Below are positions 43,644-52,029 of a stretch of 64,000 nucleotides of DNA, piece after piece. The notes under the pieces were generated by a model, which worked only from the letters and a program-made list of their open reading frames with translations, did not search any database and was not told the DNA's origin. The number at the start of each line of letters is the position of its first letter. Positions within the stretch are counted from its first letter, which is position 1. Both the position numbers and the translations under genes were made by a program. The DNA is from an uncultured Rubrobacteraceae bacterium (lineage in GTDB: Bacteria; Actinomycetota; Rubrobacteria; Rubrobacterales; Rubrobacteraceae). The stretch covers positions 43,859-107,858 of the forward strand of contig CADCVF010000030.1 in assembly GCA_902806095.1 (NCBI GenBank), in the 5' to 3' direction.

Positions 43644-43855
43644 AACCCTTCGTCGATCAAGATCATCATGTCGGTCGCCTTTACGAGGGCCGTTACTTCC
43701 TGGCCCACTTCCAGGCCTAGTTCCTCGACGCTCTCTGCGGTTATCAGGGCGACAACGTGATTGTCGCCGACCTGTAAGGAGACCTTCGCGGCGGCTTCGC
43801 CCTTCACTATCTCCACAATCGTACCGGGGAGCCGGTTACGGGTGCTAAGCTTCAC
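43640..43855 (-). CDS. TOBE/Mop-type molybdopterin-binding protein
   Basis: A 71-residue molbindin: LSTRNRLPGTIVEIVKGEAA, VVALITAESVEELGL, and VTALVKATDMMILID make a single TOBE/Mop barrel. Such proteins store molybdate in the cytoplasm. It overlaps the modB end by 4 bp on the opposite strand. Its start overlaps the end of the PucR-type gene, so the two are cotranscribed. It looks like the C-terminal domain of ModC or ModE standing alone. Confidence 0.92.
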   Translation of the reverse strand: MKLSTRNRLPGTIVEIVKGEAAAKVSLQVGDNHVVALITAESVEELGLEVGQEVTALVKATDMMILIDEGF

Positions 43856-44144
43856 CTTTATCGCTCCTTTCGTTTGTGGTCGCCAGCAGTGCGAGTCGCG
43901 CCCGGTGGTCCTTCAAGTCTAGACCGGTGAGCTCTTGGACGCGCGCCACGCGGTAGGGGAGGCTGTTGCGGTGCAGGTAGAGGCGGTCGGCGGCCTCGCT
44001 CGCGTTACCGTTGGCGGCGAAGAAGACCTTCAGCGTCCGGATCAGGTCGTCGCGGTCGTAGGCCTCGACGCGCCCGATCAGCTGCCGGAAGGGCCGTAGG
44101 TCCGCCGAACGCGCCAACCCTTCGAACATGGGTCCCAGATCCAA
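43845..44144 (-). pseudogene. PucR-family regulator, C-terminal HTH fragment
   Basis: The 99-residue frame is the C-terminal part of a PucR/CdaR regulator: DLIRTLKVFFAANGNASEAA, RLYLHRNSLPYRVARVQEL and TGLDLKDHRARLAL form the family helix-turn-helix. Full proteins have 400-550 residues. The N-terminal sensory part is missing, and upstream sequence gives no homology. It may be a remnant or a short DNA-binding protein that still controls mop. Confidence 0.75.
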
Positions 44145-44225
44145 ACATCCCCTCGATTCGCAGCCCGCCCGACCGCAAAAAATACCACAGCCCCACGGGC
44201 CCCGCTGTCCGGGGGCTACGACCGA

Positions 44226-44692
44226 TCAGGCGTAGCGTCCGCCAGGGGGCGGGGCCACCGAGTGCTCGTAGCCTTCGAGCAACCCGGCGGCGTCGCCGAC
44301 TTCGACGCGACCAGGCTCGACGACCCAGCAGTTGAGCGTCATCTTACCTCCGAAGTCGCGGTAGATGCGCCGGAGCACGCCCTTGTCCTGAGTCAGTGTG
44401 TCAGGGTCGAAGGTCGTTATGACGCATCGCTCGCGCAGGCTGTGGACCGCGATCACGGCCTCGTCGATCCGCAGGAACCGGCCCGGCCAGGCGCGCTCTT
44501 CGAGGCCCTCGACGCCTTCGAGCACGATGTTGGGTCGCAGCCTGCGACGATCTTCTCCGAGATCCGCGATAGCGCCGTCCGTGGCAACGAGCAGCGGCAG
44601 GATGTCGAAGCGCTCGAAGCCGTCAGGGCGCCGAGGCGCGCGTTACCGCGTTGGCGATCTCCTGCGAGTCCCACCGCCGGCCGAACACCACC
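44226..44692 (-). pseudogene. MOSC domain protein, C-terminal remnant with frameshift
   Basis: The end of a MOSC (Moco sulfurase C-terminal) protein is clear: ILPLLVATDGAIADLGEDRR, then LRPNIVLEGVEGLEERAWPG, CVITTFDPDTLTQDKGVL and IYRDFGGKMTLNC. The matching upstream piece VVFGRRWDSQEIANAVTRAS is read in another frame, so there is a shift near 44636-44645. Everything before VVFGRR is replaced by aldehyde dehydrogenase sequence. The N-terminal half of the MOSC gene is lost. Confidence 0.8.
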
Positions 44693-45083
44693 TCGATCTT
44701 GGTCGGCCAACCCGCCATGTAGCGGAAAAGGTCTGCTGCGAGCGCTACGTCGGCGGCCTTCGCCACGGATACAGGCTTGCCGTTATCCAGCGCCTCTAGT
44801 GTAGCGAATTCGTCGGCGTGGTCTTCGATCAACTCGCTGATCTTGAACATGAGACGTCCCCGCTCGGAGGCGCTCATCTTGCGCCCCGGCGAATCGTCCG
44901 CGAAGGCCCTCCGCGCTGCCCTGACGGCCCTGTCGATGTCCTCGGCCTCACCCCAGGCTATGTGCGTCAGGTGCTCCTCCGTGGCCGGGTTGATGGTCTC
45001 GATCCACCCAGTCACCGTCGATCAGAAGCTTGTGCCGTCCATTCACGAACTCGTTCACCTTCGGTTCTAGCTGTAGCTCCACG
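44693..45083 (-). pseudogene. Aldehyde dehydrogenase N-terminal remnant
   Basis: The start of an NAD(P)-dependent aldehyde dehydrogenase: GTG 45083 behind AAAGGAG, VNEFVNGRHKLLIDGDW, then after a shift near 45010-45020 TINPATEEHLTHIAWGEAED, RAVRAARRAFADDSPG, and LEALDNGKPVSVAKAADVAL up to FRYMAGWPTKIE. At about 44693 it passes directly into MOSC sequence. The catalytic Cys and Glu region, some 380 residues, is missing. It is a decayed, fused gene. Confidence 0.8.
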
Positions 45084-45487
45084 CTACTCCTTTCGTAAAT
45101 CCCCGCCCTATGCGTGTGATTGCATAGATGAGTGATAGATGAGTATGCCAGGCTATAGGGTCGCCAAACCCACCTTCGTAAAGCGTCTCTAACCTCCGGA
45201 ATCACCCCTTCCGAGTTCGTCTCTGCATTCTCGCTCCAACACCGAACCCTTTCACATAGCCGATTAGATTCAACCGTCGAAATGCACAAAGAAAATTACC
45301 TGTGCTACACTGCCCGCACTTCTAAGAGAGGAAGAAAACAGGGCGAAATCATTGTATTAAAGGGAAAAAGTCAACACGTGTGAACTATTTGACGGCGGCT
45401 GAGGGGTAGCCGAGAGAACGTGAAGTCTGGGCAACTTGCACAGGGGCGATCTCCGTTTTGGGGACTCGCGAAGGAAAGGAGAGAGGG
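45084..45487. other. 404-bp AT-richer promoter region of the cox operon
   Basis: No gene is seen. It holds an 11-bp tandem repeat (ATAGATGAGTG / ATAGATGAGTA, 45124-45145) bracketed by GCATA and TATGC. An imperfect 16-bp palindrome GTCAACACGTGTGAAC lies at 45370-45385. The A+T-rich stretch 45280-45375 is the likely promoter zone of coxS. No perfect promoter could be picked. Confidence 0.55.
45370..45385. promoter_or_regulatory. Imperfect palindrome GTCAACACGTGTGAAC
   Basis: The core ACACGTGT is perfect, and the outer GT/AC pair also matches, with two mismatches between. It lies about 100 bp before coxS and is a possible operator for the cox operon. Confidence 0.35.
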
Positions 45488-45976
45488 TTGCGTAGGATCC
45501 AGATGACAGTGGACGGGAACGCCCACGTGGCTGAGGTGGAACCGAGGTTGCTGTTGCTCCATCATCTCAGGGAGAACCTTGGGATCGGGGGTGTGCATCC
45601 GGGATGCAACACGACCAGTTGCGGGGCTTGCACGGTGCACATCGACGGCGAGTCGGTCAAGTCGTGTACGATCCTCGCGGTGCAGGCTGACGGGCATGAG
45701 ATCACCACCGTCAGGGGCATCACGGAGAATGGTGTGTGGCATCCGATGCAGCAGGCTTTCCACGAGGCGCACGGTCTCCAGTGCGGCTACTGCACGCCTG
45801 GCATGATCATGGCCTCCATCAGTTTACTGAAGGAGAATCCGGACGCGACGGAGCAGGAGATAAGGGAGGGCCTGGAAGGGAACCTGTGCCGCTGCACGGG
45901 CTACGAGAACATCGTGAAGGCCGTCCAGCTCGTCCAGCAGCACGAGGACGAGATGGCCCAGCACGCGGCGTCCTAG
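45488..45976 (+). CDS. coxS: (2Fe-2S) subunit of a CoxL-type molybdenum hydroxylase
   Basis: A small subunit of about 162 residues with two [2Fe-2S] domains. The plant-type N-terminal cluster uses CNTTSCGACTVHIDG plus CTILA. The C-terminal cluster uses QCGYCTPGM and NLCRCTGYENI. It passes electrons from the molybdenum centre to FAD. TTG 45488 has GGAGAG upstream. ATG 45503 is an alternative. It heads the operon coxS-L-M-D-E. Confidence 0.93.
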   Translation: MRRIQMTVDGNAHVAEVEPRLLLLHHLRENLGIGGVHPGCNTTSCGACTVHIDGESVKSCTILAVQADGHEITTVRGITENGVWHPMQQAFHEAHGLQCGYCTPGMIMASISLLKENPDATEQEIREGLEGNLCRCTGYENIVKAVQLVQQHEDEMAQHAAS

Positions 45977-45988
45977 AGGAGGAAAAGA

Positions 45989-48556
45989 GTGACCCAAGCA
46001 CCGGAGAAGTTCGTCGGAGGCGGCGTACCGCGCAAAGAAGACCCTGCCCTCGTAACCGGGCGGGCCAACTGGACGGACAACATCAAGCTGCCAGGGATGC
46101 TGCACGCGGTGTTCATGCGCAGCCCATACGCGCACGCGAAGATCACTTCCATCGACGTCTCGGCTGCCAAGGAGCAGCCCGGCGTCGTCGCTGTCTTCAC
46201 GGGCGAAGACCTCCTCGACGAGTACGAGAAGCACCCGCGGGAGAACCCCGCGGCCGTAACCGGCTACGACGTGAGCCTCCACGATCGCACGCAGGGCCAC
46301 AGCGTCACGGGCGAGACGGACGGGGCAGATGGCCAGGACTCCGACGAGCCGCGCTCGTTCGTCTCCTGGATCGTCCACGACGAGCTCAAGATCCCGCACC
46401 ACGACCCGCTAGCCCACGACGAGGTCAACTTCGCGGGAGAACCCGTGGCGGTCGTGGTCGCGAGCGACCGCTACAAGGCCCAGGACGCCATCGAGTTCAT
46501 CGAGGTCGATTACGAGCCGATGGACGTCGTAACGGACCTGGAAGAGGCCATGACCGAAGGCTCGCCGCTGGCCCACGAGGGCTTCGGGACGAACGAGGCG
46601 TACACCTGGGACCTCGCAACGGGGGACATCGACGAGGCCTTTTCCAAGGCCGACGTCACCGTGAAGGGCCATTACTTGCAGCCGCGTCTGATCCCCAACG
46701 CCATCGAGACGCGTGGCGTGGTCGCCAACCCCGACCCGGTAAACGGGGGTTTTACGGTCTACACCTCGACGCAGGTGCCGCACATCACAAAGGCCGTGCT
46801 CTCATCGTATCTCGGGGTGCCGGAGCAGAAGCTCCGTCTGGTCGCCCCCGACGTGGGCGGGGGCTTCGGCTCCAAGCTCAACGTCTACGCGGAGGAGGTC
46901 ATCGCGCTCGTTCTGGCGCGAAGGATGGGCGTGCCGATCAAGTGGATCGAGGATCGCTCCGAGAACTACCTGGCGACCATCCACGGCCGCGGGCAGGTGC
47001 AGGACATCGAGGTCGCCGCCGACTCGGAGGGCAAGATCCTCGGTATGAAGGTCAATCTACTCGCCGACATGGGCGCCTATCTGCACCTGAATACCGCTGG
47101 AATCCCGCTGCTCGGCGCGTTTATGTACCCTGGCGTCTACACTTTCCCAGCGTACTCTTTCGAGTGTATCGGCGTCTACACCAACAAGACGCCTACTGAC
47201 GCCTACCGCGGCGCGGGTAGGCCCGAGGCCGCCTACGCAGTCGAGCGCATCATGGACGCCCTCGCCGCCGAGACAGGGCTCGACCCCGCCGAGGTGCGCC
47301 GCCGCAACTTCTACGAACCCTTCGACGAGCCGACGGACACCCCTGCCGGAATACAGTACGACTCTGGCAACTACCAACTGACGCTCGATCGGGTGCTGGA
47401 GCTGGCCGACTACGAGGGGCTGCGAGAAGAACAGCGCCGGAGGCGAGAGTCTGGCGATCCCGTACAGCTAGGCATCGGGTTCTCCACCTACACCGAGATC
47501 TGCGGCCTCGCCCCCTCGCAGGTGCTCTCGGCCCTCGGGGCCGGAGGGGCCGGCTGGGAGATGGCGAAGGTCCAGATGCTCGCCTCGGGTAATGTCGAGG
47601 TCATCACGGGCACGACGCCCCACGGACAGGGACACGTGACGAGCTGGTCCCAGATCGCCGCGGACGTCCTTGGCGTCACGCCGGACGACGTGGAGGTGTT
47701 GCACGGCGACACGGCGATAGCCCCTTATGGGCGCGACACCTACGGTTCGCGGAGCCTCCCCGTGGGCGGCGTCGCCGTGCACCTGGCGGCCCAGAAAGTC
47801 GTCGAGAAAGCCAAGAAGATCGCAGCCCACATGCTCGAGGCCGCCGAGGACGATATAGAGTTCGAGGGCGGCACGTTCAGCGTCACAGGCTCGCCCGACC
47901 AGAACGTCACTATGACCGATGTGGCGGGTGCCGCATACATGGCGAATAACTTGCCCGAGGGAATGCAGCCAGTGCTCTCCGAGGAGTACTTCTTCGACCC
48001 GCCCAACTTCACATTCCCGTTCGGGGCGCACATCTGTGTAACCGAGGTGGACACGGAGACCGGGTTCGTGAAGATCAGGGACTACTTCGGCGTCGACGAC
48101 TGCGGACCCATCATCAACCCGACCATCGTCGACGGGCAGCTGCACGGGGGGATAGCGCAGGGCGTAGCCCAGGCCCTTTACGAAGAGGCCGTCTACGACG
48201 AGGAGGGCAACCTGACGACGGGCTCGATGGTCGACTACCTGATCCCCGGCGCGCCAGAGCTCCCGAACTACACCCTGGAGCGGACGGTGACGCCTTCAAC
48301 CTCGAATGAGATGGGCGTTAAAGGGGTAGGCGAAGCTGGGACCATCGGGGCGCCTCCGGCGGTCATAAACTCCGTCGTCGACGCGCTCTCGCCCTACGGG
48401 ATAACGCACGTAGACATGCCGGCCTCGCCGTGGAAGGTGTGGCAGGCGATCCAGGACGCACAGGGGCAGGAAGCGGGCACGCGCGACGCAGACCGCTCCG
48501 GCCGCCCGGCCCAGGCGGTCGACAGCACCGATACGGAAGGAGGGAGCACTTCATGA
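45989..48556 (+). CDS. Molybdenum hydroxylase large subunit, form II CoxL-like
   Basis: An 855-residue molybdopterin subunit. It shows VGGGVPRKEDPALVTGRANW, GGGFGSKLNVYAEE, and the active-site loop AYRGAGRPEA at residue 405. This loop is the form II type. True CO dehydrogenases (form I) have AYRCSFR there. The C-terminus has the catalytic Glu region GVKGVGEAGTIGAPPA. The protein carries an acidic, Asp/Glu-rich insertion at about 80-130. The substrate could be CO, a purine or another heterocycle. GTG start behind GAGGAGG. Confidence 0.92.
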   Translation: MTQAPEKFVGGGVPRKEDPALVTGRANWTDNIKLPGMLHAVFMRSPYAHAKITSIDVSAAKEQPGVVAVFTGEDLLDEYEKHPRENPAAVTGYDVSLHDRTQGHSVTGETDGADGQDSDEPRSFVSWIVHDELKIPHHDPLAHDEVNFAGEPVAVVVASDRYKAQDAIEFIEVDYEPMDVVTDLEEAMTEGSPLAHEGFGTNEAYTWDLATGDIDEAFSKADVTVKGHYLQPRLIPNAIETRGVVANPDPVNGGFTVYTSTQVPHITKAVLSSYLGVPEQKLRLVAPDVGGGFGSKLNVYAEEVIALVLARRMGVPIKWIEDRSENYLATIHGRGQVQDIEVAADSEGKILGMKVNLLADMGAYLHLNTAGIPLLGAFMYPGVYTFPAYSFECIGVYTNKTPTDAYRGAGRPEAAYAVERIMDALAAETGLDPAEVRRRNFYEPFDEPTDTPAGIQYDSGNYQLTLDRVLELADYEGLREEQRRRRESGDPVQLGIGFSTYTEICGLAPSQVLSALGAGGAGWEMAKVQMLASGNVEVITGTTPHGQGHVTSWSQIAADVLGVTPDDVEVLHGDTAIAPYGRDTYGSRSLPVGGVAVHLAAQKVVEKAKKIAAHMLEAAEDDIEFEGGTFSVTGSPDQNVTMTDVAGAAYMANNLPEGMQPVLSEEYFFDPPNFTFPFGAHICVTEVDTETGFVKIRDYFGVDDCGPIINPTIVDGQLHGGIAQGVAQALYEEAVYDEEGNLTTGSMVDYLIPGAPELPNYTLERTVTPSTSNEMGVKGVGEAGTIGAPPAVINSVVDALSPYGITHVDMPASPWKVWQAIQDAQGQEAGTRDADRSGRPAQAVDSTDTEGGSTS

Positions 48557-49401
48557 TCCCCCTTGCCTTCGACTACGAGGTCGCCGAATCCGTCGACCAC
48601 GCTATCGAGTTGTTGGGGCAGCACGGAGACGAGGCCAAGCTCCTCGCCGGCGGCCACAGCCTGCTCCCCATAATGAAGCTCAGGCTCGCCGCCCCGACAG
48701 TCCTCGTCGACCTCGGACGCCTCGGTGACCTCAACTACGTCCGCGACGAAGGGGATCACCTCGCCATCGGCGCGATGACCCGACACTGCGACATGGAACG
48801 CGACTCCACCCTCGGGGAGCACTGCGGCCTCATCGCCTACACGGCGTCGCTCGTGGGCGATCCGCAGGTCAGGCACCGCGGCACGATCGGCGGCTCCATA
48901 AGCCACGGCGACGCGGCATCGGACCTGCCATCGGCACTACTGGCCCTCGACGCGAACTTCGTCGTCAAGGGATCCGGCGGCGAGCGGACCGTGGCCGCTG
49001 GGGATTTCTTCGAGGACTACCTGCAGACCACCCTCACGCCCGACGAAGTGCTAACTGAGATACAGGTTCCGAAGCTGAACGGCGCAGGCTGGTCTTACAA
49101 GAAGTTCAACCGTCGCGCCCAGGACTGGGCTGTTGTCGGGGTGGCCGCCGTCGTGGAGCGGTCGAACGGTTCGATCGGCTCGGCCCGCATCGGGCTTACC
49201 AACATGGGCTCGACGCCCCTGAGAGCGACAGCAGCAGAGAACGCCCTCTCCGGCGCTGATCCTTCCTCGGTCGCCGAGGCTACTAGCTCTGCCGACGAAG
49301 GCACGAGCCCTTCCTCCGACATCGCGGCCTCCGACGAGTACAGGCGCCACCTGGCGCGCGTCCTCAGCAGGCGGGCCGTCGAGGAGGCCCTGACCCGTTG
49401 A
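48553..49401 (+). CDS. coxM: FAD-binding subunit of the molybdenum hydroxylase
   Basis: A 282-residue FAD subunit. KLLAGGHSLLPIMKLRLAAP and HRGTIGGSISHGDAASDLPS are the two flavin-binding motifs of the CoxM/xanthine dehydrogenase FAD family. The ATG overlaps the large-subunit stop as ATGA. Electrons arrive from CoxS and leave to a carrier such as quinone or NAD. A 13-bp-stem hairpin begins 16 bp after its stop. Confidence 0.92.
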   Translation: MIPLAFDYEVAESVDHAIELLGQHGDEAKLLAGGHSLLPIMKLRLAAPTVLVDLGRLGDLNYVRDEGDHLAIGAMTRHCDMERDSTLGEHCGLIAYTASLVGDPQVRHRGTIGGSISHGDAASDLPSALLALDANFVVKGSGGERTVAAGDFFEDYLQTTLTPDEVLTEIQVPKLNGAGWSYKKFNRRAQDWAVVGVAAVVERSNGSIGSARIGLTNMGSTPLRATAAENALSGADPSSVAEATSSADEGTSPSSDIAASDEYRRHLARVLSRRAVEEALTR

Positions 49402-49416
49402 ACAACGCGTCCGGCG

Positions 49417-49445
49417 AACGCCGGGGGGCCTTGCCCTCCGGCGTT
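49417..49445. terminator. Hairpin with 13-bp stem after coxM
   Basis: AACGCCGGGGGGC pairs with GCCCTCCGGCGTT, one G-U, around a CTT loop. It lies just after coxM and, if the later start of coxD is right, in the gap between the genes. It may lower expression of the maturation genes relative to the structural ones. Confidence 0.65.
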
Positions 49446-49466
49446 TCCCATTTCCGGGAGCTGGGA

Positions 49467-50342
49467 GTGCGGCTGCGCGAGAACGATTACCTGGCGGACG
49501 AAGGGCTATCCACCGCGATCTTCCTCTCCCTCAAGCTCGGAAGGCCGCTGTTTCTAGAAGGTGAGGCAGGGGTCGGCAAGACCGAGGTCGCCAAAGTCCT
49601 CTCCCGCATCCTCGAGACGCCTCTCATCCGTCTCCAATGCTACGAGGGCATAGACGTCTACCAGGCCGTCTACGAATGGGACTACGCCCGCCAGCTCCTC
49701 CACATCCGCGCCGCCGAGGCTTTTGGGGGCGAAGATAGGGAACGCGTCGAGCGCGACCTCTACGACCGCGAGTTCCTGGTCAGCCGTCCACTGTTGCAGG
49801 CACTGGAGCATCGGGGGCCGATGCCGCCCGTGTTGCTCATAGACGAGGTGGACCGCTCCGACGACGAGTTCGAGGCGTTCTTGCTCGAGATCCTCTCGGA
49901 CTTCGCCGTCACGATCCCCGAGCTCGGCACGATTATGGCCGAACGTCCGCCCGTAGCCATCCTGACCTCCAACCGAACCCGGGAGGTCCACGACGCGCTC
50001 AAGCGCCGCTGCCTCTACCACTACATCGAGCACCCCAGCTTCGAGCGGGAGGTCGAGATCGTACGCCTCAGGGTCCCCGACGCCGAGGAGAGGCTGGCCC
50101 GCCAGGTCGCCGCGGCTACGGAGAAGATGCGCACGATGGACCTCTACAAACCACCGGGTGTCGCCGAGACCCTCGACTGGACCGAGGCGCTCGTGGCCCT
50201 CGGCGCGAGGGAGCTCGACGAGCAGCTGGTCGAAGCGACTCTAGGCTCCGTCCTCAAGTACCGCGAGGACCAACAGCGGGCCGCCAACGCCGGCCTCGCC
50301 GCGCTCGTCAGCGGGGTGGGCGGGGCAGGGAGAGATGCCTGA
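49467..50342 (+). CDS. coxD: MoxR-family AAA+ ATPase (CoxD)
   Basis: An AAA+ ATPase of about 291 residues. Walker A is EGEAGVGKTEVAKVL, Walker B is PPVLLIDEVDRSDDEFEAFL, and sensor 1 is VAILTSNRTREVHDALKRR. GTG 49467 is preferred, as it has GGGAG 6 bases upstream and excludes the hairpin. A TTG at 49398 overlapping the coxM stop is the alternative. CoxD helps build the sulfur- or copper-bearing molybdenum centre, together with CoxE. Confidence 0.92.
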   Translation: MRLRENDYLADEGLSTAIFLSLKLGRPLFLEGEAGVGKTEVAKVLSRILETPLIRLQCYEGIDVYQAVYEWDYARQLLHIRAAEAFGGEDRERVERDLYDREFLVSRPLLQALEHRGPMPPVLLIDEVDRSDDEFEAFLLEILSDFAVTIPELGTIMAERPPVAILTSNRTREVHDALKRRCLYHYIEHPSFEREVEIVRLRVPDAEERLARQVAAATEKMRTMDLYKPPGVAETLDWTEALVALGARELDEQLVEATLGSVLKYREDQQRAANAGLAALVSGVGGAGRDA

Positions 50343-51477
50343 GGGGGGAATACAGGCCCCGCCGATGCTCGATGCGGCGGTTGCCTTCGGGCGTGTACTG
50401 AGGGGGGCCGGCTTGCGCGTCGGGACCGACCGTATAGTAGAGTTCGCCCGCGCCATAGAGGAGATGGACCCCGCCCGGCGCGACGACGTGTACTGGTCCG
50501 GTAGGATCACACTGACCTCCCGTCCCGAGGATATAGAGGTCTACGACCGTGCCTTCGAACTCTTCTGGGAGACCGGGGGCGGCGCGAAGCCGAAGCCGCG
50601 TCCGAAGATACGCCTCTCCGTGCCTCAGCCCGACCGCTCTGTCATGCCGCCGAAGAAGACCGTAGAGAAGAACGAGTCAGGCGAGGAGGCCGTCAGGCTC
50701 CGCTACAGCCCGGTCGAAGTTCTGCGTCGCAAAGACTTCGCCCTCTACTCGCCCGAAGAGTTCGCCGAACTGCAGCGCCTGCTCGCTGACCTCAGGCTCT
50801 CCGGGGCGCTCAGAAGGAGCCGGCGGTTGGAACCCGCTCCGCGCGGGCGCAACGACCCTCGCCGCACGCTGCGCAGTGCCATGCGGACCGGCGGTGAGGC
50901 CGTGAGGCACCGTTTTCGCAAGGCGAAGGTGCAGCCGAGGCGCGTCGTGTTGCTCTGCGACGTATCGGGCTCCATGGCCCCTTACAGCCGCGCGCTGCTG
51001 CGCTTTCTGCACGCGAGCGTCGTCGCAGGGGGGCGGCTCGAGGCGTTCTCGATAGGAACGCGACTGACCAGGATCACACGCGAACTCACGACCCGCGACC
51101 CCGACAGGGCGCTCAGGCAGACGGCTGGTGCGGTACGGGACATCTCCGGCGGAACGCGGCTGGGGGATGCGATCAAGGAGTTCGTCGTCCGCTGGGGACA
51201 GCGGGGTATGGCGCGAGGGGCCGTCGTCGTGATCTTCTCCGACGGCTGGGACCGTGGCGACGTCTCCGTGCTCGCCGAACAGATGCAGCGCCTGTCCCGC
51301 CTCGCCTACAGAATAGTCTGGGTCAACCCTCTCAAGGCCACCCCAGGCTACAAGCCGTTGGCCGCAGGAATGGCCGCAGCACTCCCGCACGTAGACGTCT
51401 TCCTCTCGGGCCACAACTTCGAATCACTCGAAGAGCTTGCCCGTGCCGTAGCCGCCGCAACGGAGCGTGAGAGATAG
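50335..51477 (+). CDS. coxE: VWA domain protein CoxE
   Basis: A 380-residue protein. The N-terminal CoxE region (VAFGRVLRGAGLRVGTDRIV) is followed by a basic linker and a VWA domain. That domain has the metal-ion site VVLLCDVSGSMAPYSRALL and the late motif FSDGWDRGD. It works with the MoxR-type CoxD in enzyme maturation. The ATG overlaps coxD by 8 bp. The operon appears to end here: a TCAGC repeat element follows. Confidence 0.93.
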   Translation: MPEGGIQAPPMLDAAVAFGRVLRGAGLRVGTDRIVEFARAIEEMDPARRDDVYWSGRITLTSRPEDIEVYDRAFELFWETGGGAKPKPRPKIRLSVPQPDRSVMPPKKTVEKNESGEEAVRLRYSPVEVLRRKDFALYSPEEFAELQRLLADLRLSGALRRSRRLEPAPRGRNDPRRTLRSAMRTGGEAVRHRFRKAKVQPRRVVLLCDVSGSMAPYSRALLRFLHASVVAGGRLEAFSIGTRLTRITRELTTRDPDRALRQTAGAVRDISGGTRLGDAIKEFVVRWGQRGMARGAVVVIFSDGWDRGDVSVLAEQMQRLSRLAYRIVWVNPLKATPGYKPLAAGMAAALPHVDVFLSGHNFESLEELARAVAAATERER

Positions 51478-51483
51478 AATGAA

Positions 51484-51696
51484 GCACTTCAGCATTTCAG
51501 CCAGTCAGCCCGGCGGCTTTGCCGCCTTGTCAGCAATTTAGCCAAGTGTAGTGTGGTGAGAAGTTCGTGCGCTTGAGAGAATGCCAGAGTAGCACCTACT
51601 CATTGAGAGTTCGCGTTGACGGCAGGACCCGACAAGCTGAAGTGCTGACGAGCGAAGGCGTCAGCCTGAGCGTGCTGAAATGCTGAAGTGCTGCCG
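51484..51696. repeat. TCAGC hairpin-module repeat, inverted arms (copy 5)
   Basis: The left arm is AGCACTTCAGCATTTCAGC with 8-bp spacing, then a variant module (51505-51534) with stem GGCGGC-ttt-GCCGCC. The right arm has the inverse module at 51644-51678 and GCTGAAATGCTGAAGTGCTG. The core of about 95 bp is unrelated to those of other copies. It separates coxE from the XdhC-type genes. Confidence 0.83.
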
Positions 51697-51714
51697 ACTG
51701 AAAGGAGGCACTCT

Positions 51715-52029
51715 GTGAACCCCGTGATCGACAAAGTGGCGCAGTGGAGTGAAGAAGGAAAAATGGCCGCCCTCGCCACGGTCGTAAAGGTCGAGCGTTC
51801 CGGGCCTCTGGGGCCCGGGACTTCGATGGCCGTCTCCGAGGATGGTCAGGTCGTCGGTTCCGTGAGCGGGGGCTGCGTGGAGCCGGCGGTCTACGAGGAG
51901 GCGATGACCGCGATAGAGGGCGGAGAGCCCAGACTCCTCTCCTACGGCATCTCCGATGACGAGGCGTTCGGGGTCGGGCTGACGTGCGGTGGGACCATCC
52001 ACATCTTCGTCGAGCGCGTGGACTGGTAA
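51715..52029 (+). CDS. XdhC/CoxI N-terminal domain protein
   Basis: A 104-residue protein equal to the N-terminal domain of XdhC/CoxI: ALATVVKVERSGPLGPGTSM, GQVVGSVSGGCVEPAVYEEA, and FGVGLTCGGTIHIFVE, with the conserved SGGCVE and TCGG loops. It starts at GTG 51715 behind AAAGGAGG and overlaps the next gene as TAATG. XdhC proteins sulfurate and insert molybdenum cofactor. Here the family's two domains are separate polypeptides. Confidence 0.9.
   Translation: MNPVIDKVAQWSEEGKMAALATVVKVERSGPLGPGTSMAVSEDGQVVGSVSGGCVEPAVYEEAMTAIEGGEPRLLSYGISDDEAFGVGLTCGGTIHIFVERVDW

Noticed and set aside
45124..45145. Tandem 11-bp repeat as an iteron or origin
   Set aside because: Only two units, no replication gene nearby.
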